A stretch of 64,000 nt of DNA from contig NZ_JABEQD010000001.1 in assembly GCF_014174395.1 (NCBI RefSeq), forward strand, positions 1 through 64,000, written 5' to 3'. The translations under genes were made by a program, and so were the position numbers. Below are positions 1 to 8,150 of this stretch, piece after piece; position 1 is the stretch's first letter, and each line of letters starts with the position of its first letter. This stretch comes from Gluconacetobacter aggeris (lineage in GTDB: Bacteria > Pseudomonadota > Alphaproteobacteria > Acetobacterales > Acetobacteraceae). Below the pieces are notes generated by a model. It was not told the origin of the DNA. It ran no database searches and saw only the letters and a program-made list of their open reading frames with translations.

Positions 1-283
1 TGCTCCGCCCTGGCCGCCAGGTCCGGCATTTCCGAGAAGACGCTCCGCCGGCACCTGCCCACCGTGCCGGGGCTGACATGCGTTCGGTTGGGCCGCGCCA
101 TCTATTGAGGCTGACGTCCAACTGATCGAGCGGGCGCTTCGGCAGCCTTATCCGGGGTCGATCGCGGCGACGCCGGTTCGAACCACGGTGCGTTCTAGCG
201 CAGCTCAGCGGCCTATGCAGGAGGCCGTGCAAGCTAGGCAGATGAAATCGTTGGCGCGGCCAAGGGGCGAATGTCTCGACTGA
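1..283 (+). pseudogene. Helix-turn-helix DNA-binding protein, 3' part, probably frameshifted
   Basis: The open frame enters from the left edge and stops at 106-108. Its residues LAARSGISEKTLRRHL form a clear helix-turn-helix, followed by CVRLGRAIY, the pattern of small excisionase/AlpA-like proteins found beside tyrosine integrases. A second frame picks up immediately (ADVQLIERALRQPYPG) and runs to a stop at 281-283. That is the kind of tail such proteins usually have after the RAIY segment. I infer one frameshift near 104-110, so the gene is probably dead. Without the frameshift it is simply a partial gene ending at 108. The integrase further right suggests both belonged to one integrated element. 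Confidence 0.5.
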
Positions 284-482
284 GCAGACTTGCTGGCTGA
301 CCGAGAAACCTATCTGATCGACCCTTCTGGATCGGGGGCAGATAAAAAAGCAGGATTGACCCTACATCAAACCCTTGGGACGCTAACTGTGGAATAATCG
401 TCGAATCGTCGTGAGCGCTGGATCGGAAATAAGCAATTTCAGATTCTTGACGAAGTAGCTTTCTTTACGCGGAGACTGAACA

Positions 483-1256
483 TTGTATCTGTTATTTGTT
501 GACGAAAGCGGCACACCGCAAAAGGAAAATGCCAAGGACATAGGTTATTTTGTCATGGCTGGTTTAGTAATTCCAGAAAATAGATGGTCTGGAATGAGAG
601 ATAAATTGGTGGGGCTCAAGAGAAGAACAAAATATAAAGGAGAAATAAAATGGAGATATTTTGCACCAAACAATAAAGATGATGAAAATCCCATGAAAGA
701 TTGGGATATTCCAGCTAGAAACAGTATGCGAGCAGAAGTGTTTTCGATTATAACAGAAACAAAATCATGCAAAATTATAGCGGGTGTATCAGAATCGACT
801 ACAGCTTACGCATTGAGGAACTGCAATTCTCAGGATGATTTGTATTTTATGACCTACAAGCCTGTAACGGAAAGATTTCAATATTTCCTACAGGACATAA
901 ATAGAGAGGCTGGAACAGACTCGATGGGTATTATTGTAGCCGACCATCGAGGTCGCGGCGATGATGATAGCATGCGGCACAGGCATGAACGTCTCTTGCG
1001 CGAGACAGGAAATTATACTTCATCATATCCAAATTTCATTGAAGGTCTTTTTTTCTCGCCGTCTCATCTGAGTATCGGGATACAATTAGTAGATATGGTT
1101 GCTGGGGCCATTTGGCGCGCGCAAGCCTATAACGACAGGACATGGTATGACGTTTTAAAGCCCGCGATGCGATGCTGCCCCAGAACCGGAAAAATCGACG
1201 GATTTGGGATCGCTCGGGTGCCGAAAGCGAACTGGCAGGGGAATATTTTAAATTGA
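483..1256 (+). CDS. DUF3800 domain protein
   Basis: A 257-residue protein that opens with the DUF3800 signature LLFVDESGTPQ. Near the C-terminus it carries the second family motif, IQLVDMVAGAIWR (about residues 200-212). The conserved acidic residues suggest a nuclease-like metal-binding fold, but the biochemical role of the family is not established. The start is TTG at 483: an in-frame stop lies at 477-479, and a GGAG sits about ten bases upstream. The gene is markedly AT-rich compared with everything around it except some intergenic DNA, which fits recent horizontal transfer. It lies between the HTH remnant and the integrase. DUF3800 genes are common on phages and defence islands; a defence role here is only a possibility. 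Confidence 0.8.
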   Translation: MYLLFVDESGTPQKENAKDIGYFVMAGLVIPENRWSGMRDKLVGLKRRTKYKGEIKWRYFAPNNKDDENPMKDWDIPARNSMRAEVFSIITETKSCKIIAGVSESTTAYALRNCNSQDDLYFMTYKPVTERFQYFLQDINREAGTDSMGIIVADHRGRGDDDSMRHRHERLLRETGNYTSSYPNFIEGLFFSPSHLSIGIQLVDMVAGAIWRAQAYNDRTWYDVLKPAMRCCPRTGKIDGFGIARVPKANWQGNILN

Positions 1257-1930
1257 CGCCGGGCGAGACCGTAGTCTCAACGTGCAATGTGACGCACTCC
1301 CGGCGGAAATTTCGTATCAAGATTCGTCTCCAGAGTCAAGATCTATCACAGCTTCTGTGTTCGATTGATCTTGCCTGTAGGGGAAAATTGAGGCGAAATA
1401 GTCAGAACTGGCTCTCAACTCGCGATCGCGGCGCACTCGCCAGCATCGTCCGCACAGCAAATGCCCCGATCATCGCCGCCTCCGCCCGGCCATCGTCCTT
1501 CTTCCGCCTGAACAGGTCGGCGCAGGTTGGGAGATCTGCATGGCGCGGGTCCGGACGATAGAAATTTCCCTTGACAAACATATTGTTGAAAGGTATCATG
1601 CGCCCGATTTTTACACCTCAGCCTTGGTGCAACTGGGCTTTCGTGTCGAAAATGCCAGACCGTGGTTGTTGGGTTCCTGGCTCCTTATTGACTGGCTGAT
1701 ACAGGCCGGCATCTTAGGAGAAGGAGGTTTCATGCATACTGCGTTCAATATGGGTATGGACACCCTCGCGTTCCTGTGGGTTAGGGGTCCAATGACTACG
1801 CTGGCGCGGACGATACAGAACCAGTCACCGCAATGAGAGGCGCGCGAAAGGGGTCGTCCCCCTTTACCCATCCCAGTTTTCCCAGTGACAGCAGCAGAGA
1901 GCAAGTTGCTGAAGTTAACATTGGCGACAA
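1257..1930. other. Gap with no recognisable gene
   Basis: Between the DUF3800 gene and the integrase end lie about 670 bases of mixed composition. The longest plausible plus-strand frame, 1540-1836 (98 residues, ATG start), matches no family I know and has no convincing ribosome binding site. It contains a hydrophobic stretch (PWLLGSWLLIDWLIQAGIL) that could be a membrane segment. I do not call it a gene. Confidence 0.4.
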
Positions 1931-3181
1931 CTAAATGCTCAACAGAGCAGGATACCCTATTCGGCGCCCCTCTGTTGCGACTGGAGAGATTATCCAAGCT
2001 ACCCAATCTTCCATCATTTGCCGGCGCTTCTCGAACAGATCCCCGCGGCGGTAGGCTGCCTCCACCTTGTCGCCAATCGCGTGCGCTAGGGCCATCTTGG
2101 CCACCTCGCGCGGGTAGTCGGTTTCCTCGGCCGCCCAGTCGCGGAAGGTGGACCGCAGCCCATGCACGGTGACGTCCTTGGTCCCTGCGGCAAGGTGCAG
2201 GGCCTTGGACAGCGCCACATCAGATAGCGGCTTGGTGCGCTTCTGACCGGGGAACACAAGATCCCCAGCCCTCGAGTCTCGGAGCGGCTCGACCTCGCGC
2301 AGGATGGCCAGCGCACCGTCGGTCAGTGGAACCCGATGCTCCTTGCCGGCCTTCATCTTGTGTGCCGGCACGGTCCAGGTCCCTTCGATCAAATCGATCT
2401 CCGACCACACAGACGCCCGCACTTCGCCGGACCGGGCCGCCGTCAGGCAGGTGAACCGGACGGCCTTCGCGGCTAAACCGCCGGACGCGGCCAGAGCCGC
2501 CATCACCTTCCCGATGTCCTTTCGGTCAATTGCGGCGTGATGCTCGACCTTCGCTACAGCAGAGGGCTTCGGCAGGATGGCAGCAAGGTGGCCCTTCCAC
2601 CGGGCTGGATTTTCGCCTGCTCGCCAGCCATGGGTCCGCGCGTAGTCGAGGATGCGCTCCATCCGGCCGCGCACGCGACTGGCCGTCTCCGTCTTGCTCG
2701 TCCAAATGGGGCGCAGCACCTCTAAAACGGTATCCGTGTCCATGTCGGCCACCGGCGTAGCCCCACAAACCGGAAAGGCATTCAACTCGAGTGATGCCAT
2801 CCAGGTCGCTGCCGACCGCTTGTCCCGCCACCCAGGCGACTGCTCGGCAATATATCGCTCTGCCACCTGTTGGAAGGTCAGACCCAACTCACGCTTGGCC
2901 GCCGCCTCTTCCGCACGCCGCTGCTCCAGAGGATCGATGCCATCGGCCAAAACACGTCGGCAGTCTGCGGAACGCTTGCGGGCCTCCACCAGGCTGACGT
3001 CCACGGCCGAGCCCAGCCCCATTTCCCGGCGCTTGCCTGTCTTCGGGCTTGTATAGCGGAAGGTCCATACCTTGGATCCGCCCCTGGCAACGACCCAGAG
3101 GTTGCCGCCGTCTGCCAGCGCGCCATCCTTCAACGCGGCGATTTGCCGCACAGTCAACTGATGTGGTGAGCGCCGGCTCAT
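1931..3181 (-). CDS. P4-type tyrosine recombinase/integrase
   Basis: A 416-residue integrase. Residues 1-90 form the DUF4102-type arm-binding domain typical of P4-like prophage and island integrases. Residues 100-190 are the SAM-like core-binding domain. The catalytic domain (about 215-390) shows the full set of residues: R250 in TAARSGEVR, H340 and R343 in HGLRSTFRDWA, H367 in LAHAIGD and the nucleophile Y377 in EAAYRRG. It would insert and excise the island carrying the DUF3800 gene. The length is normal (about 400). The last 18 or so residues after the usual end look like read-through into non-homologous sequence, but the active site is complete. The 5' end faces a possible tRNA-like att core at 3334-3345. 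Confidence 0.93.
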   Translation of the reverse strand: MSRRSPHQLTVRQIAALKDGALADGGNLWVVARGGSKVWTFRYTSPKTGKRREMGLGSAVDVSLVEARKRSADCRRVLADGIDPLEQRRAEEAAAKRELGLTFQQVAERYIAEQSPGWRDKRSAATWMASLELNAFPVCGATPVADMDTDTVLEVLRPIWTSKTETASRVRGRMERILDYARTHGWRAGENPARWKGHLAAILPKPSAVAKVEHHAAIDRKDIGKVMAALAASGGLAAKAVRFTCLTAARSGEVRASVWSEIDLIEGTWTVPAHKMKAGKEHRVPLTDGALAILREVEPLRDSRAGDLVFPGQKRTKPLSDVALSKALHLAAGTKDVTVHGLRSTFRDWAAEETDYPREVAKMALAHAIGDKVEAAYRRGDLFEKRRQMMEDWVAWIISPVATEGRRIGYPALLSI

Positions 3182-3325
3182 GTCGTTGTGTACCCCTCTT
3201 TGTACCCATCTTAGAAACCGGGCTTTCAGGGGTCAACCAGGGACGCCCAGAGACAATGCGCCACCCAATATCCTATTTATCCTATGAAATATGGGACGCC
3301 TAGGAACGGTGGGGGACATGGATTA

Positions 3326-3345
3326 GGCGGACACTCTCTCCGCCA
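3326..3345 (+). other. Possible att site: tRNA-Ser 3'-end-like core
   Basis: The bases CTCTCTCCGCCA at 3334-3345 look like the acceptor end plus CCA of a bacterial tRNA-Ser. They lie about 150 bases upstream of the integrase start, where P4-type integrases usually have their att site. No tRNA body precedes them, so this would be the duplicated core only. The same bases can also form a 6-bp hairpin (GGCGGA...TCCGCC), so the tRNA reading is tentative. Confidence 0.3.
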
Positions 3346-3549
3346 CCCCGCTCACTCATCATGTCGCATATAGGCTACAGGCCGCAGCTCCCGCCCATTT
3401 TCCACGTGACGCGTGTGGCCAGCCGCAGCCCGAACGAACCATGCAATGTCATCGGTTTGGGGGTATCTTCTAGGAGTTCCAAAGCTTGCCCAGGCATGGG
3501 CACGGGCGACAATGTCCCGCGCAGCCCGAAGATAGGAAGATAGACAGTC

Positions 3550-3999
3550 CTAATCCCGAGGCCTTTCGACATCCCCCTGCCGGCCCTGCGACGCATCGCC
3601 GCTGGGCGGCGCATGCTTCAGCCGCTTCGTCGCCTCCTCGTGCGACAACGGCACGACCTTGCAACCGGCCTTGGTAGGGCACGGAGCCCGAGGCGTCGGC
3701 GAAACCTGGTCACGCTTCAGTTGCGGCCAGTCCGGCAGCTTTTCCGAAGGCGGCACCTTCTTGTCTTTCTGCAGATAGCCACCGCTGGAGGGCGGCTCCG
3801 GGGCCGATGGCGAACGGGGCGCCGCAGGCGGAATGCCCGCATCCTGCGTCGATGCCGAGGCCACCGGTGCCGCCATAATGACCGCCAGCGCAATCCATGT
3901 GCCCGCAAGAGACTGTCTACAAAACCGCCCTGCTGGCCCTCCTGCCGGGCGGCCGCTCACCGAACTCGCATCATGGCAGCGATCTGGAAAATTATGCAT
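3550..3999 (-). CDS. Small secreted proline-rich hypothetical protein
   Basis: About 149 residues, unrecognised. A hydrophobic segment (GTWIALAVIMAAPVASAS, around residues 32-50) looks like a signal peptide that starts late. The mature part is rich in Pro, Lys and Ser with several Cys (PCPTKAGCKVVPL). I chose the ATG at 3999 because GGAAGGG lies six bases upstream; longer starts at 4014 or TTG 4026 have no such site. The gene stands alone. The composition is low-complexity, so it could be a spurious frame in GC-rich DNA, but the signal-like segment and ribosome site favour a gene. Confidence 0.45.
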   Translation of the reverse strand: MHNFPDRCHDASSVSGRPAGGPAGRFCRQSLAGTWIALAVIMAAPVASASTQDAGIPPAAPRSPSAPEPPSSGGYLQKDKKVPPSEKLPDWPQLKRDQVSPTPRAPCPTKAGCKVVPLSHEEATKRLKHAPPSGDASQGRQGDVERPRD

Positions 4000-4467
4000 G
4001 GCATACCCTTCCATTGCATGTGCCAAGGTAACACGACCGCCGCCGCGAGGTTCCGAATACCGTCAGCAGCCGCGCGCCACAAGCGACAGGATGGAACATC
4101 CACCCTGGCGGCTCTACGAAAAAATGCCGCCATTACAGGAAACAAAATAAGACACCCTCCAGCCCCGCAACACGGCACCCCACCAGAAACCCGATCGCGG
4201 AAGAATTTTGTCCGATCCGCAACCCTATAGGCACAGCCGCGTAGGTTCAGACATGCCTCCCGACGGGGGAGCACCACGGATGGCGCTCTCGAGGCAGCCC
4301 CGGCGGATGAACCTCCCCGTCCACGACCGACCGGCAGCCCACGAGCACCGCCCCACCCAGCCAAGAAAACGCAGGCGTGAAGACGGTCTTCCCGGGGCAC
4401 AAACCGGCGTTCGCGCGGATGAATCCGCCGAGGCTCCGCGTCCCCTTGAAACGGAAAGGAATTCATC
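4000..4467. other. Intergenic region without a supported gene
   Basis: About 470 bases between the divergent secreted protein and the ferritin-like gene. Long frames exist on both strands, but they lack family resemblance and good ribosome sites. It presumably holds both promoters; no clear operator was seen. Confidence 0.4.
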
Positions 4468-4974
4468 ATGCCAATCCAGGAAAAGACCCTGTCCGACGCG
4501 TTCTATGAGACGCTGAAAGACGTCTATTTCGCCGAAAAGCAGATCCTGAAGGCCCTCAAGAGGTCGGTCCGCGCCGCCCACGCGCCGGACCTCAAGGAAG
4601 CGTTCGAAACACACGCCGGCGAAACCGCCCACCATGTCGAGCGACTGAACGAGATATTCGGATTGATCGGCAAGGCGCCGCGCTCCAAGACCTGCGAAGC
4701 AACGCAGGGTATTCTGGCCGAAATGGAAGAAGATCTCGAAGATTTCGGCTCGACCGAAGCGGCGGACGCGGTGCTGATCGGATGCGCCCAGTCCATCGAA
4801 CATTATGAAATCTCCCGGTACGGCACGCTGAAGGCATGGGCCGCCACCCTCGGCCTTACCCAGGCCGAAAAACTTCTCGGCGAAACATTGGAAGAAGAGA
4901 AGCGGACCGACGCCCTCCTGACCGAAATCGCCGAGCGGGAGTGCAATCCGGAGGCCATGCTCCGGGCCAGCTGA
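4468..4974 (+). CDS. YciE/YciF-type ferritin-like protein (DUF892)
   Basis: A 168-residue four-helix-bundle protein of the DUF892/YciF family. The family signature near the start, LSDAFYETLKDVYFAEKQIL, is complete. The helices carry the expected Glu/His ligands: E in the first helix, FETHAGETAHHVERLNEIF around residues 45-65, and QSIEHYEISRYGTL around 110-123. Family members are general-stress proteins induced by osmotic or oxidative stress. The start ATG follows GAAAGGA at good spacing. A strong hairpin follows at 4985-5013. Confidence 0.92.
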   Translation: MPIQEKTLSDAFYETLKDVYFAEKQILKALKRSVRAAHAPDLKEAFETHAGETAHHVERLNEIFGLIGKAPRSKTCEATQGILAEMEEDLEDFGSTEAADAVLIGCAQSIEHYEISRYGTLKAWAATLGLTQAEKLLGETLEEEKRTDALLTEIAERECNPEAMLRAS

Positions 4975-4984
4975 CCCTCGTCCC

Positions 4985-5013
4985 GGCGCCCTCCGGAAAA
5001 CCCGGAGGGCGCC
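4985..5013 (+). terminator. Strong GC-rich hairpin after the yciF-like gene
   Basis: GGCGCCCTCCGG and CCGGAGGGCGCC form a perfect 12-bp stem with a five-base loop, eleven bases after the stop codon. There is no following T-run, so termination may not be purely intrinsic. The decayed isochorismatase gene converges from the other side. Confidence 0.6.
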
Positions 5014-5062
5014 GCCCGCTCTCGCCTGGCGCTGTCGGCTCCGACACCGCGCCAGTTGTCCG

Positions 5063-5410
5063 TCACCACCAGACAGCCGGAATCTCGTCAGCGGTCGCGG
5101 TTTCGACCTGCTGCCCATACCGCGCGTAATAGACGTGCCGCGACGCGTCATGGACGGAATCCGAAGAACTGCAGAGCGCATCAATCGCAATGACAACACG
5201 GTGGCCAGCACGCAGATATCGGTCTCACCACCCGAGATGATCAGCGTCTCCGTTCCACGCCGGACAAGCCGTGATTGAAGATCCGTCTTCATCCAGGGCG
5301 AATAGACATGCTTGGCCACCATTTCCGCCGGCGGCACGAAGCGTGCGTAATTCCGGCATCAGTTCCACCATGTCCATCCCGATCCGCTCCAATAGCGGAG
5401 AGCGTTCGAC
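5063..5410 (-). pseudogene. Isochorismatase-family cysteine hydrolase, decayed
   Basis: Pieces of one isochorismatase-like protein appear in order but in different minus-strand frames. MDMVELMPEL comes first, then FVPPAEMVAKHVYSPW, then TLIISGGETDICVLATV with the family's catalytic-Cys region, and last a shifted segment VIAIDALCSSSDSVHD ... YGQQVETATADEI ending at 5063-5065. The usual loop of about ten residues between CVLATVL and the next strand is missing. At least two frameshifts are needed, near 5335-5370 and near 5195, so it cannot make a functional enzyme. It lies head to tail with another decayed gene upstream. Confidence 0.75.
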
Positions 5411-5427
5411 ACGTGGCCCGGCCCGCT

Positions 5428-5751
5428 TCAGGCAGGCAGACCATCCGGCCGGCGGGATGTCACCAGCCGGCCGTCCATCACCACCTCCTCATCCACCCAG
5501 TCCGCCCCAGCGTTCAGCCGGTCGGTCCGCAGGGATGGCCAGGAGGTCATGCGATGGCCCGCCCCCCCCCCTGGCCTCGATCAATGTCCACGCACCATGG
5601 CAGATCGCCGCGATCGGCTTGCCGGCCTCGACAAAATGCCTCACGAACGCGCGCCCGTATCCCGCGGTACCTCGCCCGGCGTGACGCGCTCCACTTCCTC
5701 CACACCATCGGTTGCCGGAATGGCAATGGCTCGCCCGCTCAGTTGCGCCAT
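5428..5751 (-). pseudogene. DJ-1/PfpI family protein (YhbO-like), decayed
   Basis: The frame at 5751 begins MAQLSGRAIAIPATDGVEEVE, the usual PfpI/YhbO N-terminus. It then leaves frame and jumps to [21 protein letters not shown], the nucleophile-elbow region with the catalytic Cys (AICHG). About 60 residues between these are missing. A run of consecutive G bases (minus strand, near 5563-5571) then shifts frame again before [20 protein letters not shown] and the C-terminal [12 protein letters not shown]. The stop is at 5428-5430. One large deletion and two frame changes make it a clear pseudogene. Confidence 0.8.
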
Positions 5752-5771
5752 CTCCTTTCTCCTTCGGCCGG

Positions 5772-6338
5772 TCAGTCACGCATGATGGGAAGAGCGCGTG
5801 CCATGCGCAGATGTTCTTTCAGGGTGGGAAGCGCATGCATGGCAAAATCCCGCAACGCCTGGTCCTCCTTGCCCTCGCTGTAGCGTGTGAAGAGCGACAC
5901 GGCATCCTCATGCGCCGCGATCTGCTCGGTGCGATACTGCCGATCGAAGCCAGGCCCTTTGAGGTTGCGCAGTTGATTCAGCTTCGTCTCATGCGCCTGG
6001 TCCAGCGCGGTAGGCGGCGCCTTGATGCCGGCGCGCCCGCCAATGGCCTCCTTGAGCTGCACTGTCGTCGCCTGATGGTCCTTCAGCATCCGGTCGGCAA
6101 AAGCCCGCACAGAGGCATTCATGCTGCGCTCCTGCGCCAGTCTGGCCGACTGGATCTCGAACATGTCGCTCAACGCCACCGTCCGCACAAAATCGTCGGT
6201 CGAGGGGCTGACCCCCAGCAGCGAATTGACGCCGGACCGTTCGCCGACCGATTGCGCTTGCAAGGGGCCAGCACCCGCCAGCAAGACAAGTACCGCCGCG
6301 CCGGTCGCGGCCAGGGCGGCACGATATGTCATGAACAT
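5772..6338 (-). CDS. DUF4142 periplasmic protein
   Basis: About 188 residues. A signal peptide spans residues 1-28 (AALAATGAAVLVLLAGAG then QAQ). The rest is the helical DUF4142 domain with its ferritin-like pattern: FVRTVALSDMFEIQSARLA, then RAFADRMLKDHQATTVQL, then an LKGPGFDRQY motif and a final HLRMAR helix. Many Acetobacteraceae carry several of these; the function is not established, with envelope or stress roles suspected. The start at 6338 is preceded by GAAGGAAG. The longer open frame upstream (to 6446) has no signal peptide at its start and is unlikely. Confidence 0.88.
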   Translation of the reverse strand: MFMTYRAALAATGAAVLVLLAGAGPLQAQSVGERSGVNSLLGVSPSTDDFVRTVALSDMFEIQSARLAQERSMNASVRAFADRMLKDHQATTVQLKEAIGGRAGIKAPPTALDQAHETKLNQLRNLKGPGFDRQYRTEQIAAHEDAVSLFTRYSEGKEDQALRDFAMHALPTLKEHLRMARALPIMRD

Positions 6339-6797
6339 GACGACTTCCTTCGGCTGAATGATTGGGTTTCCTGCTCTGATTCGCAGCAGGACACAGACAG
6401 GTGCTCCGTGGCACGCCGCTGTCGCTTGCGCGCGCCGGGACAACACCGCACGGCGTCACGCAGAATCAAAAAGTCTTTAACAATGAATAAGTTTTTTAAA
6501 TATGCCTACACCTGTTTGTGAGAACGCACCGCGAGGGGTTTCAGCACCCGGGCACGGGAAACGCGCATCCGGCCGCCGCCGGCGCGCGCTTGCGGACAGG
6601 CACTCAGCCAATCCCCCTTCCACCCGTGACGCCATAGACCTCGCCATCGATAAGCAGGCACCCGACTGACGTCTGCCAGCCGGGTGCCCAAGGACGCTTA
6701 TCGGTTAGACAAAGTTGCAGGCAATTTCATCATGATCCGTCGCGCGCCCATCACGGCCACGCATGCCGCATGCTGCCGACGCCCTTATGAACCGCCC
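6339..6797. other. Intergenic region, no gene recognised
   Basis: About 460 bases. It includes an AT-rich segment near 6465-6510 that probably promotes the DUF4142 gene. An 8-bp inverted repeat (GGCACCCG...CGGGTGCC, about 6658-6690) could be a weak terminator for a lost gene. I see no complete reading frame here. Confidence 0.4.
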
Positions 6798-7187
6798 TTA
6801 TGAACCCTTGTGGGACGCATGGCCGCCCTTGCGGCCCGCTTCCGCTGCCTTTTCGGGATCGTCAGCAAAATTTCCGCTCTTCTTCTCGGCACTGCCGGTA
6901 CTATGCTCCGCGCTGCTCCCATGGCCTCCGTGGCTGTACTGACCTCCCTTGCGCCCTGCCTCGGCCGCCCGTTCGGGATCGTCGGCAAAATTTCCCCCCT
7001 TATGTTCGGGGTTGCCGCTGCCATGTGCGGCAGTCCCGCCATGGCTGTGCTGGCCTCCCTTGCGGCCAGCCTCGGCCGCCCGTTCATGATCCTGCGCAAA
7101 ATTGCCCGGATTATGCCCGGCACCCCCGCCCCCACGGCTATCCGCCGCATGCACGAGAGACGAATGATATTTTTCCAGTAAGATCAT
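6798..7187 (-). CDS. KGG-repeat stress protein (Con-10/YciG-like)
   Basis: A 129-residue hydrophilic protein with three near-identical repeats of the form GNFADDPERAAEAGRKGG, separated by His/Gly/Ser-rich linkers, and a first variant copy GNFAQDHERAAEAGRKGG. This is the KGG motif of Con-10/YciG-like general-stress proteins. The members are small and probably disordered, and associate with desiccation or stationary-phase stress. The open frame extends to 7451, but the ATG at 7187 has AGGAG six bases upstream and starts where the family-like sequence begins. A YciF-like protein lies 2.3 kb away; yciE, yciF and yciG are linked in enterobacteria. Confidence 0.88.
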   Translation of the reverse strand: MILLEKYHSSLVHAADSRGGGGAGHNPGNFAQDHERAAEAGRKGGQHSHGGTAAHGSGNPEHKGGNFADDPERAAEAGRKGGQYSHGGHGSSAEHSTGSAEKKSGNFADDPEKAAEAGRKGGHASHKGS

Positions 7188-7745
7188 GGAATGCTCCTGT
7201 TTTCTTGAAAATCGAACCGCGCATCGCGCCGCAGCCTCACGGACCTGCCCGGCTCCTGCCTCCCAATACACCAGTTGGAACAAGTTTATAAAATTTTCTT
7301 TTATAAAAAGGATATTTTCAAACGCATATGAAATGAGCCAACCGATTGATGTGGCGGAAAGATTCCCCTCGAAACCACCAATCACCCACTCGTGAACTCC
7401 ACGCACAACATACTGAGACCGCAGGAAATAATTTCCATATTTCCCGTTCATTTCATAATTTTTTCAATTCCTGCGTTCTCGCGGGCAGCCGGCCATCGGC
7501 ACCACCTCATCCCCTGGCGCAACACCGGCCTCGCCATTCCCACGCACACATGAACCACCCAGCATGAAGAAGACGGAACGGGGCTATGCCCTCCGGGCTC
7601 CACACGACGAGCCATGTCCGCGCAGGCCCGAAAGGCCGTCGCGATGAAAGCCGCAACCCGCAGCGACTGGCCGCGTTGCACGCACCGGCCGCTCCAAGGC
7701 CGGTGCGTGGCCATTCTTCTGTCCGGCGTGGGAAGGAAAGCTGCC
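7188..7745. other. AT-rich intergenic region
   Basis: About 560 bases between the divergent KGG-repeat and MAPEG genes. Bases 7260-7470 are conspicuously AT-rich and probably hold the promoter of the KGG gene. No gene is supported. The open frame on the plus strand from 7614 is only an upstream extension of the MAPEG frame. Confidence 0.45.
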
Positions 7746-8132
7746 ATGACGTCCGAACTCTGGGCCCTGCTCTGGTCCGCCATCCTCTGCCTGGCGCTGC
7801 CCGTGCTCTACGGGCCCCTCTATTCCCGCCAGATCGGACAGGCCGGCGTGATCGGCAACCGCGAAGGCGTCCCCGAGCCCAGGGGGGCGGCAGGGCGGGG
7901 CCTGCGGGCGCACCGCAACCTGGTGGAAAACCTGCTCCCCTTCGCCATTGTCGTGCTGATCGCGCACGCCGCCGGCATCTCCAACAGCATGACCGTGCTG
8001 GGCGCATGGCTGTTCCTGGGGGCGCGGGTCGTCCATGCCGCGAGCTACATCGCCGGCATTACCGGCATCCGCACGCTGGCATGGCTGGTGGGCGCGGCCG
8101 GTATCGTGCTGATCATCGTGCAGATCTTCTGA
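7746..8132 (+). CDS. MAPEG family membrane protein
   Basis: A 128-residue membrane protein with four hydrophobic helices: residues 4-22, a segment around 58-75 (LLPFAIVVLIAHAAG), 80-100 and 108-128. The motif RAHRNLVENLLPF is the MAPEG signature, an Arg/Asn/Glu segment in helix 2 that binds glutathione in eukaryotic members. Bacterial members are of unknown or glutathione-transferase-like function. The start is ATG 7746, with GGAAGGAAAG just upstream. It converges on poxB with only 18 bases between the stop codons. Confidence 0.88.
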   Translation: MTSELWALLWSAILCLALPVLYGPLYSRQIGQAGVIGNREGVPEPRGAAGRGLRAHRNLVENLLPFAIVVLIAHAAGISNSMTVLGAWLFLGARVVHAASYIAGITGIRTLAWLVGAAGIVLIIVQIF

Positions 8133-8150
8133 CCGCCACCGCGCCCCGAT

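Noticed and set aside
1540-1836. 98-residue plus-strand frame between the DUF3800 gene and the integrase
   Set aside because: No family resemblance and no convincing ribosome binding site; left as part of the described gap.
3255-3345. A complete tRNA-Ser gene next to the integrase
   Set aside because: Only the acceptor-like end is present; no 5' acceptor strand, D arm or anticodon arm can be found upstream.
3957-4469. 170-residue minus-strand frame upstream of the secreted hypothetical gene
   Set aside because: It overlaps the better supported start at 3999 in another frame and has no family resemblance.
6590-6690. C-terminal scrap of a dehydrogenase-like gene on the minus strand
   Set aside because: LLIDGEVYGVTGGRGIG is suggestive, but the stretch is too short and no other part of such a gene is present.
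7584-8036. 150-residue minus-strand frame opposite the MAPEG gene
   Set aside because: MAPEG on the plus strand has its signature and ribosome site; the opposite frame has neither.
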